Source of the DNA: Nitrospira sp. ND1
Lineage (GTDB): Bacteria; Nitrospirota; Nitrospiria; Nitrospirales; Nitrospiraceae
DNA length: 64,000 nucleotides
Assembly: GCF_900170025.1 (NCBI RefSeq)
Contig: NZ_FWEX01000005.1
Coordinates: 171,073 to 235,072 of the forward strand
Direction of reading: 5' to 3'
Shown one piece after another: positions 1 through 8,800 of this stretch. The first letter of the stretch is position 1. Every line of letters starts with the position of its first letter. A program made the position numbers and the translations under genes. The notes below the pieces were generated by a model. That model had not been told where the DNA came from. It was given only the letters and a program-made list of their open reading frames with translations, and ran no database searches.

Positions 1-316
1 CTAGCGTTCTCAAAGATGCCTGGGTCGCTTTATCGCGCTCCTGGTTGCGAGCAACTTTGTTGGTCCAGTAAGCATTATTATGGATCGGCACTCGCGCACC
101 TCGCGAGCAGTCGTGGCCGTGCCAGAAACAGCCATGCACGAAAAGTGTCTTGTGAAGCCTGGGAAACACGAGATCTGGTTTCCCGGGAAGGTCACTGCGG
201 TGCAGCCGAAACCGGTACCCCATGCCGTGCACCAGGCGGCGCACCGTCCATTCCGGTGCGGTGTCTTTGCTTTTCACCGCCTGCATGGTCCGCCGCCTGA
301 CTACAGGAGATTCCAT
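1..316 (-). CDS. vsr: Very short patch repair endonuclease (Vsr), 3'-truncated by window edge
   Basis: Nicks DNA 5' of T:G mismatches that arise when 5-methylcytosine deaminates, so it protects genomes carrying a C5-cytosine methyltransferase. The frame runs off the left edge with 105 codons visible. Motifs match Vsr closely: PGKPDLVF around residues 44-51 (catalytic Asp48), then VHGCFWHGHDC at 60-70 (His61, His66 and zinc-type Cys63, Cys70), offset by three from the E. coli catalytic residues. The ATG (316-314) overlaps the preceding gene's TAA by one base (TAATG), so translational coupling is likely. It sits last in a minus-strand set with the methyltransferase and putative restriction enzyme, as expected for a restriction-modification locus carrying its own mismatch repair nuclease. 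Confidence 0.9.
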   Translation of the reverse strand, partial: MESPVVRRRTMQAVKSKDTAPEWTVRRLVHGMGYRFRLHRSDLPGKPDLVFPRLHKTLFVHGCFWHGHDCSRGARVPIHNNAYWTNKVARNQERDKATQASLRTL

Positions 317-1173
317 TATGATCTTCTGATAGCCGTTAACTTAGATTCCCGAACAATTGCGCCACCACGCCAAATCCGCGTTTTTCGCATCGTTTCAATG
401 CCACGGTGCTCGACCTCGAAATCAACGTAATTCACTTCCTCTTCTTTCCCGACAAAACACTCATGAAAGGCTTTCAACAATTGAACGTCATTCAGACTTT
501 GCGCAACGGGATTCGGATTGTTTCTTGGACTTGCAATAGTGGCCGGCAGCACGTAGATGCACGGTGGGGGCAGCATGTAATGGGCGACCGTGGTCGCACG
601 ATCCGTCATCCCTCCTAGCTTTGGACATGGCCTGCCGATGGTCCCGCACGCCATATCCCAGATTATGACTCCATCAACTCTTTGTTGCCGCGAGATAATT
701 TCTGCACTCAGCCGCGTGTGGATCCCAGACCAGGCATTCAACCTGGGATTTGCGCCGGGATTCGTGCAAATACTCCAGATCAAAAATTCCTGCGCATTCG
801 CCGGTCGCTCAAAAATGTTCGTATTATTGCCGTCAAGACAGCCCTTGAGCTCGATTGCGGCCACCCGCCCGGTCTTCAGTCTGACTATATAATCATGACG
901 ATTGGCTTCCCCCGCCGATTCCCAATCCTGAATGAAACCCTGATCCTGCATGTAGTTCAATATATGACGCCCGAATTCGCGCTTTTCTCGCATCGTCGCG
1001 GAGAACTGCCCACGTGTTCTTTCAATCGCTCCCCGAAATAGCCCACTATTGTAGAACTCCTCCTCACTGAGCCCGTGCGTTCCAAGCTTGTGAGCCTCAG
1101 TTTTTAGCACTTCTACGTAATCTAGAATTAACTTCTGAAGTTCTTTATTTTGTTGGCAGGGAAGAATACTCAT
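316..1173 (-). CDS. Putative type II restriction endonuclease (PD-(D/E)XK-like)
   Basis: A 285-aa protein of no family I can name with certainty. Its position between a C5-cytosine methyltransferase and Vsr makes it the likely cognate restriction enzyme. A plausible PD-(D/E)XK core is visible: Asp94 (RHDYIV) followed by Glu108-Leu-Lys110 (AAIELKG) on the next strand. The ATG overlaps the methyltransferase stop as ATGA, and the stop overlaps the vsr start as TAATG, so the three genes are probably translated from one message. No signal peptide or membrane segment is seen. The recognition site cannot be read from the sequence; it should equal the methyltransferase target if the assignment is right. 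Confidence 0.7.
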   Translation of the reverse strand: MSILPCQQNKELQKLILDYVEVLKTEAHKLGTHGLSEEEFYNSGLFRGAIERTRGQFSATMREKREFGRHILNYMQDQGFIQDWESAGEANRHDYIVRLKTGRVAAIELKGCLDGNNTNIFERPANAQEFLIWSICTNPGANPRLNAWSGIHTRLSAEIISRQQRVDGVIIWDMACGTIGRPCPKLGGMTDRATTVAHYMLPPPCIYVLPATIASPRNNPNPVAQSLNDVQLLKAFHECFVGKEEEVNYVDFEVEHRGIETMRKTRIWRGGAIVRESKLTAIRRS

Positions 1174-2315
1174 GCGGCAACTATTGTGCGGCCTTCAAGG
1201 TCACTTAACAAGGGCTGGAAGATATGCTTTGCCAAATGTCGCACCACAGGAACTACCACGCCGTCGCCCGTCAAATGGTATGCCTCGTTGTAGTTTTCCG
1301 GAAGTCTATATTCATCCGGCAATCCCATAAGTCGTGCCGTCTCTCTGCTCGAAATTAACCGGGCTTTCACAGATTTTCCCTCTACCACCACTACCAATTG
1401 TCGACTCGACCCGCCCGCTGGTGTCCGCAAACATCCTGAGACATCATCGAAACGTATTTCCGCGCGCTGCACTTTCTGTCCTTTTTCATCCGGCCGCGTC
1501 CGCTTGTAGACGCCCCCGACAATTTGGCGCCCCTGCCGCTTCGCATTCAGAACCTTCTCCCGGTTAATATCGCTCATCATGGCAAGCAACTGGCGCGTTT
1601 CGTCCGCCGAGAACCAAGTCGCGCTCTGCGGACTTTCTTCGATAATATCCGCAAACCCGATAGAGCGTTTCGGCGGAAGAGGGAGCTTCCACCATAGCCA
1701 TCCGGCCTTCGTTTTTGCTGAAAGCTTTTCGTAGGCTGTTTTAAGCGTCCCAGTGTGCCACGGCGACAAAGGCCCGTCAGTTGTCATGCCCGCCGGAATT
1801 CTAATGTCCTGATGGACGCCAATGACGAACAGTCGGGGCCGCGACTGCGGTACGAACAACGCGGCGTCTACTACCACTGCACCAACAGCGTATCCCGCGT
1901 GCTGAAAGCCACCGCAAATCGTCGCGAAATCTTTTCCGTCATGGGACGTGAGAGTTCCGCATACATTCTCGAGCACGATTAGACTCGGAGCACGCTTCTC
2001 TTTAACCAAGCCCTTCATCAGGTTCCAGAACGGCCAGAACGTACCCGATCTATCTCCCTTCAGACCAGCTCCACCCCCCGCAAGCGAAAGATCCTGGCAG
2101 GGAAACGACGCCCATGCCATGTTTGCTATGCCCGGAATATCCTTGGTCGTCAGCGATCCGATATCCGCAGTCTTCAACTCCGCGCTACCCCAATTTTCCC
2201 GGTAAATTCGCCCCTTTTTATGGTCGAAATCATTCGCAAAGATGCAGCGCCATCCTTCATCCAATCCGGCACGCACCATCCCGCCTCCCGCAAAAAACTC
2301 ATAGAATGTCAGCAT
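1170..2315 (-). CDS. DNA (cytosine-5-)-methyltransferase
   Basis: Transfers a methyl group from S-adenosylmethionine to C5 of cytosine in a specific DNA site. The family's motifs appear in order: FFAGGGMVRAGLDEG near the N-terminus (motif I, SAM binding), FPCQDLSLAG with the catalytic Cys near residue 73 (motif IV), LENVCG near 117 (motif VI), PQSRPRLFVIG near 157-167 (motif VIII), a target-recognition stretch, then RLMGLPDEY near the C-terminus (motifs IX/X). A GTG at 2318 lies one codon upstream of the chosen ATG (2315) and could also serve; an AGGA sits just before them. About 380 aa is normal for a type II enzyme. It abuts the small ribbon-helix-helix gene upstream and overlaps the restriction gene downstream. 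Confidence 0.92.
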   Translation of the reverse strand: MLTFYEFFAGGGMVRAGLDEGWRCIFANDFDHKKGRIYRENWGSAELKTADIGSLTTKDIPGIANMAWASFPCQDLSLAGGGAGLKGDRSGTFWPFWNLMKGLVKEKRAPSLIVLENVCGTLTSHDGKDFATICGGFQHAGYAVGAVVVDAALFVPQSRPRLFVIGVHQDIRIPAGMTTDGPLSPWHTGTLKTAYEKLSAKTKAGWLWWKLPLPPKRSIGFADIIEESPQSATWFSADETRQLLAMMSDINREKVLNAKRQGRQIVGGVYKRTRPDEKGQKVQRAEIRFDDVSGCLRTPAGGSSRQLVVVVEGKSVKARLISSRETARLMGLPDEYRLPENYNEAYHLTGDGVVVPVVRHLAKHIFQPLLSDLEGRTIVAA

Positions 2316-2318
2316 CAC

Positions 2319-2519
2319 TCATTCCTGCCTTTGAAAAAGCGGCCATTGATCCGCCACATATTTTTCAGCGGCCTCCCTCACCACCCACGCCAGAGACACC
2401 TTCTTCTGCTTCGCCATCTTTTCCAGTGTGCGATAAAGCTCTGGCGGAAACCCCACAGACGCACGTAGGGCACACTTGCTTTCCATCTTCATGCTTCCTT
2501 TTATTTTACTCGCCATCAT
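2319..2519 (-). CDS. Small ribbon-helix-helix (CopG/MetJ-type) protein, possible R-M regulator
   Basis: Up to 66 aa. The body (ALRASVGFPPELYRTLEKMAKQ, split by a turn, then SLAWVVREAAEKYVADQ) has the beta-helix-helix pattern of ribbon-helix-helix DNA-binding proteins. The start is uncertain: an ATG at 2486 has a well-placed AAAGGA upstream and would give a 55-aa protein beginning just before the strand, which suits the fold better than the ATG at 2519. Its stop codon directly abuts the methyltransferase start, so it is first in the R-M operon. A regulatory (controller-like) role is inferred from position only. Confidence 0.65.
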   Translation of the reverse strand: MMASKIKGSMKMESKCALRASVGFPPELYRTLEKMAKQKKVSLAWVVREAAEKYVADQWPLFQRQE

Positions 2520-3067
2520 CCGTTATCTTGATTTGCACCACTTTACACCAGTTCGATGCAACAAGGAATAGGTTTTGTTGGACGCCCAATGCATGCAGAT
2601 CCGCCTGAACGGCCTCAGGACGATCCTGTTGGAATTCTAACCCCCGTTCCAAGAAGATCTTCGACAGTACTCAAGAAAACCTTGCTGCCGCCTTGCTACT
2701 GCAATGTACCAGACCGTCCCAAATAACATGACCTATTCGGCACCGAGGGTTCTTTGTTTTGCACTGGATACATCACCTTGGTTGGTTATGTCGCGAGCTT
2801 GTAAACAGCAAGTTGGAGGTTGATTTCCCTTCACTAGCTCTCAGGTTTCTGAGACTATCCGCACTGAGGGTTCAAACAAATTAATGAGACGCGGTTATTG
2901 CTAGCCGGGATTGTCGGCACCAGCCACGCAGTCAAGGGAAACGAATTGGAGTCAAGTGCCACTAGTGGCACCTGACACTGTAACTCCTTGAATTTTTATG
3001 GCACAGAATGTTATTTTCTGCATCGTATTTTTCTCGCAACTGCTTGATTCTGTTGATTTTGAGTCTC
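2520..3067. other. AT-richer non-coding stretch inside the island edge
   Basis: About 550 bases without a convincing gene between the ribbon-helix-helix gene and the tRNA-Phe fragment. Base composition is visibly more AT-rich than the chromosome to the right. It should hold the promoter of the minus-strand R-M operon. The only clear structure is the palindrome at 2951-2976. Confidence 0.5.
2951..2976. repeat. 26-bp near-perfect palindrome
   Basis: Contains the perfect 16-bp palindrome GTGCCACTAGTGGCAC (2956-2971), extended by GTCA/TGAC on both flanks with one mismatched pair. It lies about 90 bp from the tRNA-Phe fragment. It could be a protein-binding operator or an integrase/excisionase arm site; no T-run follows, so a terminator is unlikely. 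Confidence 0.6.
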
Positions 3068-3114
3068 CCCTGAAAAGGCTGGTGTCGACAGTTCGATTCT
3101 GTCCCTCGGCACCA
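3068..3114 (+). other. 3' half of tRNA-Phe(GAA): integration scar (att site)
   Basis: From the anticodon loop to the CCA end this reads as tRNA-Phe: loop CTGAAAA (3070-3076, anticodon GAA), stem strand GGCTG, T-stem GACAG / loop TTCGATT / CTGTC (3087-3103), acceptor strand CCTCGGC (3104-3110), discriminator A and CCA. The 5' half is absent; the bases upstream do not form the D-arm or the GCCGAGG acceptor strand. A fragment starting in the anticodon loop is the usual crossover block of tyrosine integrases. The orientation predicts that the intact tRNA-Phe and the rest of the element lie to the left of the window. Confidence 0.8.
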
Positions 3115-3756
3115 TAAAATCGATACTCTAGAAACTCACGGTATGAACGACTGTGCGCGGCCCTCAACTGCTCACGCACTTCCCGGTTTCCCTCCCGACT
3201 TCAAATGGTTTCCGCAGCAAGACAGTGACAAGTCTTCATGTGGGCCACTCGGTCGAGATTCTCTGCTCCTAACACCCCCCGCCATTCCCTGTGGACGCGA
3301 AACGTTTCAAGTACGGCACGGTCAATTCCCATTCAAGCATAGAGACCGCACCAACAGTACTTAGATTTGACAATGGCACGATCGAATGCGCGACCCGGCC
3401 GACACACACCTTAGCCTCAATCAGTGATCACAATTTGCTAGCGCGACAGGCGACGCGAGACACTGACCTCACGAAGACCCATCGGTTGCTTCTGGTCTAA
3501 CGGATGGGACACGGTTGAGGGGACCTGACAATTTCTCCGAGACTGTTCTCAGAAACCGGAAAGAGCGGGCGCCCACCATTTCCCGGCAGAAATGAACCAG
3601 GCACACGAGAGAGAGAGAGAGAGAGAGAGCATGTATCGGCGTTCTGCGATTAATCCGAAAGTGGATCCGACGGGAGGAGTTTTCACACTCGCAAGGTTGG
3701 GGAGAACTTGGAGGAACGCAAATGGGGCCGGTCGTGGAGGAAAAGCGTTGGCGTTT
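3115..3756. other. Intergenic region with no supported gene
   Basis: About 640 bases between the tRNA-Phe scar and tRNA-Leu. The open frames here are tRNA shadows or random. The only notable feature is a short (GA)n run at 3607-3629. Confidence 0.5.
3607..3629. repeat. (GA)n dinucleotide repeat
   Basis: Eleven uninterrupted GA units plus a G. Such tracts can vary in length by slippage. No gene start lies nearby that it would obviously switch. Confidence 0.85.
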
Positions 3757-3843
3757 TGGTGCGGGAGGCGGGACTTGAACCCGCACACCTTTTACAGTAC
3801 AGGATTTTAAGTCCTGGGCGTCTGCCGATTCCGCCACTCCCGC
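3757..3843 (-). tRNA. tRNA-Leu(UAA)
   Basis: An 87-nt cloverleaf including an encoded CCA. Acceptor stem GCGGGAG/CTCCCGC, D-arm with GGCAGACGC, anticodon stem CAGGA/TCCTG around CTTAAAA (anticodon TAA), a class II-type long variable arm (TACTGTAAAAGGTGT) and T-arm GCGGG-TTCAAGT-CCCGC. The long variable arm and anticodon define a leucine tRNA. Confidence 0.96.
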
Positions 3844-3924
3844 AGTAGAAACTGCCGGGGCGAAATCTAACATCGGGCTCCCGGGGGGTCAAGCTGCCCG
3901 GACGAACATCTGCTCACATGCAAA

Positions 3925-3950
3925 CGGCCTGTCCCTCAGGAGACAGGCCG
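3925..3950 (-). terminator. Stem-loop terminator candidate downstream of the YtxH gene
   Basis: A 9-bp perfect stem (CGGCCTGTC/GACAGGCCG) with an 8-nt loop, between the end of the YtxH-like gene and the tRNA-Leu gene, both on the minus strand. Read on the minus strand the stem is followed by only three T residues, so intrinsic termination would be weak. Confidence 0.5.
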
Positions 3951-3998
3951 CTGCAGTATGCCTCTTTTGTCAGAACCGGTGCCGGCAAACCACCAGGC

Positions 3999-4250
3999 TT
4001 ACGCGGCTTCTTTATGATCGTCCCTCTTCACCAATGCCTTGCTACGTTCCACCATGGTGGAAACGCCACTCTTCACGGAACGACTGAAACGGGTGGCCTG
4101 GACTTGCGCCCGCTTGGCATATCGCGCAACATCCCGCCTCGTTTCCGCCCCGGTCTTCGGAGCCAGGAGTAATCCCAGCGCCGCCCCCACAACTGCGCCC
4201 CCTCCGATGATGGCTGCAATCTTCGCTGCTTCACGCCCCTTGGTAGACAT
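3999..4250 (-). CDS. YtxH-like membrane-anchored small protein
   Basis: An 83-aa protein with one hydrophobic segment at about residues 11-31 (IAAIIGGGAVVGAALGLLLAP), followed by PKTGAETRR and a basic helical tail. This is the layout of YtxH-domain proteins, small membrane-anchored proteins often linked to general stress in other bacteria. Their molecular role is poorly known. A GGGAGG Shine-Dalgarno sequence sits about eight bases before the ATG. It stands alone between tRNA-Leu and the divergently transcribed lgt. Confidence 0.8.
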   Translation of the reverse strand: MSTKGREAAKIAAIIGGGAVVGAALGLLLAPKTGAETRRDVARYAKRAQVQATRFSRSVKSGVSTMVERSKALVKRDDHKEAA

Positions 4251-4523
4251 CGTGACATCCTCCCTTTAGCACCACAAGGTTTACTGTCCACTGACTTCCG
4301 GCGAGAGCTACCGATGAGTACAGCATCAACCGTGCCACAGCCGCACGATGCGGATTCGTTGGGATTTCTGCGCTACGGCGACACCGGGTTAACGACTTCT
4401 CATAAAGGGTGCTGTTTTGTGAACAACGGAAGGAGACAACCGTTTCAGAAAAGCGACAGATGTGCGTAGGGAAAACAGCTGAACCGGCTGCAGGCCTTGC
4501 CAGGCGCCGCTTCGCGCCCTGCC

Positions 4524-4552
4524 TTGCATTGCAGAACAGGCTCACATAAGAT
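4524..4552 (+). promoter_or_regulatory. Sigma-70-like promoter for lgt
   Basis: TTGCAT (4524-4529) and TAAGAT (4547-4552) separated by 17 bases, 25 bp upstream of the chosen lgt ATG. Pattern match only. Confidence 0.45.
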
Positions 4553-4576
4553 CGCGAAACTATGTGGAGTCCTACT

Positions 4577-5410
4577 ATGCTGTCCTGGTTGCACGCCATC
4601 CCCTATCCCGACATCGACCCGGTCTTCCTGCGCGTAGGGCCGCTTCAGTTCCGGTGGTACGGCCTGATGTATCTCATCGGCCTCACGCTGGCCTATTTCA
4701 TCATCGCGGCCCGGGCCAGGGCGCAGAAGCTGCCGATGAACAACGATCAGGTCTACGACATGATCGTCTATGCAGCAGTCGGCGTCTTCGCCGGGGGCCG
4801 GTTGGGTTACGTGCTGTTCTATAACCTGTCTTACTACCTGGAGAATCCGCTCAAGATTTTTGCCGTCTGGGAAGGCGGCATGTCGTTTCATGGCGGGCTG
4901 ATCGGCACCATTGTGGCGTTGATACTGTTTGCCAGGCGGCAAAGTATGACGGTTCTGACCATTGCCGACCTCGCCGCCGGTGTGACCCCGGTGGGTCTCG
5001 GACTGGGGCGAATTGGTAACTTTATCAACGGCGAACTCTACGGCCGCCCCACAGATGTGGACTGGTGCATGGTGTTCCCGGCCGGCGGTATGGCCTGCCG
5101 CCACCCGTCACAGCTCTATGAAGCGTTCCTGGAAGGGCTCCTGCTCTTTACCGTACTCTGGCTGATCACCCGACGCCTGCCGCCATCGGGCACCGTCTTC
5201 GGCGCCTTCCTGATGGGCTATGGGATCTGCCGGATTGTGGTGGAGTTCTTTCGCGAGCCGGATGCGCAGATTGGATTCCTCGTCGGTACGATTTCGATGG
5301 GACAGATGCTCAGCATTCCCATGATCGTGGCGGGAGCGGTGATCCTGGCGATCGCGGCCCAGCGGAAACGTCCGCTTCAGCCGGACTCAGGTACAGCCGC
5401 CCCGCTCTGA
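4577..5410 (+). CDS. lgt: Prolipoprotein diacylglyceryl transferase
   Basis: Inner-membrane enzyme that moves diacylglycerol from phosphatidylglycerol to the lipobox cysteine of prolipoproteins, the first step of lipoprotein maturation. About seven hydrophobic segments are visible. The Lgt signature GLGRIGNFINGELYGRPTD lies mid-protein, with the SFHGGLIG loop before it and HPSQLYEA after it. The ATG at 4577 is preferred over 4562 because GTGGAGT lies eight bases before it. The length of 277 aa is normal. The window is rich in lipobox proteins, and lnt, which finishes the pathway, lies at 33.5 kb. Confidence 0.96.
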   Translation: MLSWLHAIPYPDIDPVFLRVGPLQFRWYGLMYLIGLTLAYFIIAARARAQKLPMNNDQVYDMIVYAAVGVFAGGRLGYVLFYNLSYYLENPLKIFAVWEGGMSFHGGLIGTIVALILFARRQSMTVLTIADLAAGVTPVGLGLGRIGNFINGELYGRPTDVDWCMVFPAGGMACRHPSQLYEAFLEGLLLFTVLWLITRRLPPSGTVFGAFLMGYGICRIVVEFFREPDAQIGFLVGTISMGQMLSIPMIVAGAVILAIAAQRKRPLQPDSGTAAPL

Positions 5411-5422
5411 AGCGTGGGCGGC
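5396..5422. terminator. Hairpin overlapping the lgt stop codon
   Basis: An 11-bp stem with a single bulged T: GCCGCCCCGCT pairs with AGCG-T-GGGCGGC around the loop CTGA, which includes most of the lgt stop codon. It separates lgt from the convergent gene at 5436. There is no T-run on either strand. Confidence 0.5.
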
Positions 5423-5435
5423 CGTTACGGCACTG

Positions 5436-5840
5436 CTACTTGGGATTGGCATCCATCCAGGATTTTCTGTCCAATCCGATCTCGCGGTCATATTTCCGAA
5501 GAGGCGGCGCATCCCAAATCACCTTGTTCCCGGGAGCCAGGTTGGCCGCGGCGACATAGTGTTTCCTGGCTTCCGCTTTCCCTCCCAATCGCTCCAGCGT
5601 CAACGCAAGATTGTAGTGGGCTTCCGCCAGCGTCTGGTCTGCCTGGATCGTCGCCAGATACACCTGCTGAGCCCCAGCCCAGTCCTGTTGTGCAAACAAC
5701 TGATTGCCCTGCTCCAACTGCTGACTCACCACCGCGCTGGTCCCGGCCGCCGCATGCAGCGGCCGCACCTCCACCTTATGTTGACTCGCACAGCCGACGA
5801 CCGCCATCATGACCAACACCGCCCATCGAAACGCCCTCAT
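5436..5840 (-). CDS. TPR-repeat lipoprotein
   Basis: A 134-aa precursor with a lipoprotein signal (hydrophobic stretch, then VVGCAS, lipid-bearing Cys17). The mature part holds about two TPR units: QQLEQGNQLFAQQDWAGAQQ, then AEAHYNLALTLERLGGKAEA with APGN at the end of the repeat. Such proteins usually sit at the periplasmic face of a membrane as protein-interaction scaffolds. The partner is unknown. It lies 17 bp downstream of the AddA-like gene on the same strand and may share its transcript. Confidence 0.85.
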   Translation of the reverse strand: MRAFRWAVLVMMAVVGCASQHKVEVRPLHAAAGTSAVVSQQLEQGNQLFAQQDWAGAQQVYLATIQADQTLAEAHYNLALTLERLGGKAEARKHYVAAANLAPGNKVIWDAPPLRKYDREIGLDRKSWMDANPK

Positions 5841-5857
5841 GCCACCCTCCTTTGCAC

Positions 5858-8800
5858 TCAGACCGTGACCGCCACTCCATGTCGCAGGAAAATGAAGTCA
5901 AAACCCGCCACCGGTTCGCCCGACGACTGTTCGACCGCCGCCCGATACAGGCGCGCCTGTTCCCGATAGAGCTCAGCCCTTGCCGCCACCTGGTCGGCCG
6001 GGATCATATCCGTCTTATAATCGGCAATCCAGAGCGCGCCGTCGATCCGGTACAGCAGATCGATGACCCCTTCCATGATCTGACGACCGCCGTTCCATGG
6101 CACGAGAAACGGGACCTCGCGCCCGATCACCGTCGCCCGCCGCAGTCGATCGTAGGCCGCAGATTGGGCGAAGGTTCGCAACAGGTCCCGTACCTCCTCG
6201 ATCACAGCCTCCTGCATCGCCGTATCCGGTTCATCGAGCGCCAGCGAAGTGTGGTCGATCGACGCTACCTGTGACGCCACATCGGCGGTGAAATCCCAGT
6301 ATTGCAGAAGCCGGTGGACGATGGTCCCCACGGTCTTCCCCGGCGTCACCCGTCTCACCTGCCCTGGTTCCCTCTCGGATGCCGGGGCCGGTTTCTGAAT
6401 GAAGTCCGACGGAGAGACCAGCCATGGTTCCGATTGCTGCGCCTGCCAGTTCCGGTCGCGCTGCATCCAACGTTCGGAGAACGCCCGGTCCATGACCGCA
6501 CCTTCTAATGTGACGGGCCGTTCGCGCTGCCTGGCGGGCGGACGATCATCGCCCTGCAGAACGATCTGACGCAATCCGACAGCACCGACCGGAATGTCCT
6601 GCTGTTCGGCCAGGCCGAGTTCCGCTCCGGCCGCTTCCTCCAACAATTCCAACAATGCCCCTCGCACCCGTCGCCGCGGCAGGGCTCCGGACAACACCAG
6701 ACACTCCCGTGCGCGCGTCATCCCGACATAGAACAGCCGACGCCGTTCCGCCTGTTCACGAGTACGCGCTTTCTCGGCCACCAGCACCGCACCCAGGCTA
6801 CAGCGATCCCCCAAGTCGAGACCCTGCACGCCCGTCGACCAGTCATGCCAGATAAGCGGTCGCGCAGGACCACGTCCCGCGCCATCTCCATGGTGTAACC
6901 CGGCCAGAATCACCAGCGGGAACTCCAAGCCCTTTGCCTTATGGATGGTGAGCACACGCACCGCATCCAACGTGTCCTCCGAGAGCGCACTCTCCGCTTC
7001 TTCCGGTTGCTCCGTGAGCCGGTCCAGCATGAGCGAGACAAAGCCGTTCAACGTGAGATTCGGACGATCCGCCAGATCCGCCGCCATCTGGCGAACCTTG
7101 AAAAGATTGGCCACGGCCTGTTCTCCGTGCAGGGATGCCGCCGCGAGTTCGAGTACCGGGAGCTGCGCAAAAATGAGGTCCAGCACCTCAGCCAACGGAC
7201 AGCGGGGCGCCTGCTCATGCAGCTGCGCCAACAGGCCGTACAGCCGACGGAGCGGCTCGGCATGCGGACTGCTCCAGTCTGTCAGGCGCTCGACTTCGCG
7301 GTAATCCAGCGCCTGTCGTTCCTGCAGGCCGACCAGCGCGGAATCAGGCAGCCCCCCCACTGCCGACCGGAGCAACCCTACCAGGGCGATGCGGTCGTGA
7401 GGATTGTCGACGCACCGGAGAATGTTGACCAGGTCGATCACCTCCTGCCGGCGGTAAAAATGTTTCTCTCCATCGATGATGTAGGCAATGCCATGCCGCC
7501 GGAGGGCTTCCAGATAGTGCTCGGCCTGAGTCAATTTTCGAAAGAGGAGCGCGATATGCCCGGGTCGAAGCCCGCTTTCCGGCCCCCCCGCTTCGCCCCC
7601 TTGCCCGGCTGGCCGCAGCAAGCCCGACACCATCAGTGCAATCTGTTCCGCCTCCACTCGCGTGGCCGCTGCCGAATCCAAGTCGCCGTCGTCTTCCGAT
7701 GCGACCAACCGGAGTTCCACACCGGGATTGCGAAACTGACTCGATCGATTGGGCTGCACCGTCAGCGGAACGTTCGGCGGCTGAATAGCAGGTTGCGCCA
7801 CCAGGAGCCGGTTGAATACGCCGTTGACCAGATCGAGCACCTGCGCATGGCTGCGAAAGTTCGTGGCCAGTTCGCAGCGCAACGCCCCGCTGCCTTCCAG
7901 CCGATCGACGACGTGGTCGAACGCTTCGATATCGGCCCGACGGAAGGCATAGATCGATTGCTTCGGGTCACCGACGATGAACAGTTTTCCCGATTCGAGT
8001 TCCGTCTCCCGCCATGAACCGGCTTGTGTGCCGGGGCGCTCCGCCAGATAGAGCACAATCTCGTACTGCACGGGGTCCGTATCCTGAAATTCATCGACCA
8101 ACAGCGCGCGATAGTCCCGTTTCAACTGCTCACGGATGGGCGGATGATCGCGAAGCAGGGTCCGGGCCTTGCCGACCAAGCCGTCGAAGGTGAGCCAGCC
8201 GGAATCCAGGAACGACTTTCGCACTGACTGCACGAAGGGCGCGAGCAGGGCCAGAAGATTCTGCAGTAGTTCATGATCGACCCTGAGCAACCGTTTGGCG
8301 ATCCGCTGCAATGACTCGACCGCCTCGTAGTCGTCTTCCTTCCAACCGGTCGGGGCGGCGCCGAGATCTTTGGCCAACAATTCCTGCGACTCGCGTGGGA
8401 AAGAGCGCACCGCGCCCAACCCCTCGGCAAGCAGGAGGGCGAACAGGTCCGCGGCAGCGGCGAGCATCAGTTCGATTTTGCGTCGCTTCGGGCGGTCATA
8501 TCGTGCGAGCAGACGTTCCGCCTGCGCCTTACGGAGGGAGAACCAGTCACGCAATCCCTTATTCAGGCCGGTCCCGGCCACCTGTTGCATCAGCCCATTC
8601 AGATCGATCAAGTCACTGTGCAGGCTGTAGGCCAACTCGCGCAGTTCGTCCAGGCTGAACGTATCCAGGAGTATCCGCCAGCGACCGTGATCACTCCCCG
8701 CCGCCCCCAGCTCACCATCCAGCCACAACTCCCACTCGCTGGTGAAGTGTTCCTCAAACCGTGAACCGTCTTCGTCCGTTTGAAACGTCGGTGTGACTCC

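Noticed and set aside
28-310. Small plus-strand frames at the left edge
   Set aside because: They are antisense to the Vsr coding sequence, whose motifs are clear.
2951-2976. Palindrome as an intrinsic terminator
   Set aside because: No T-run on either strand and no gene ending nearby.
2952-3179. 75-aa minus-strand open frame with GAEGQNRTVDTSLF
   Set aside because: It is the antisense reading of the tRNA-Phe fragment; such peptides are common artefacts.
3592-3810. 72-aa plus-strand open frame with CGRRDLNPHTF
   Set aside because: Antisense reading of the tRNA-Leu gene and the GA repeat.
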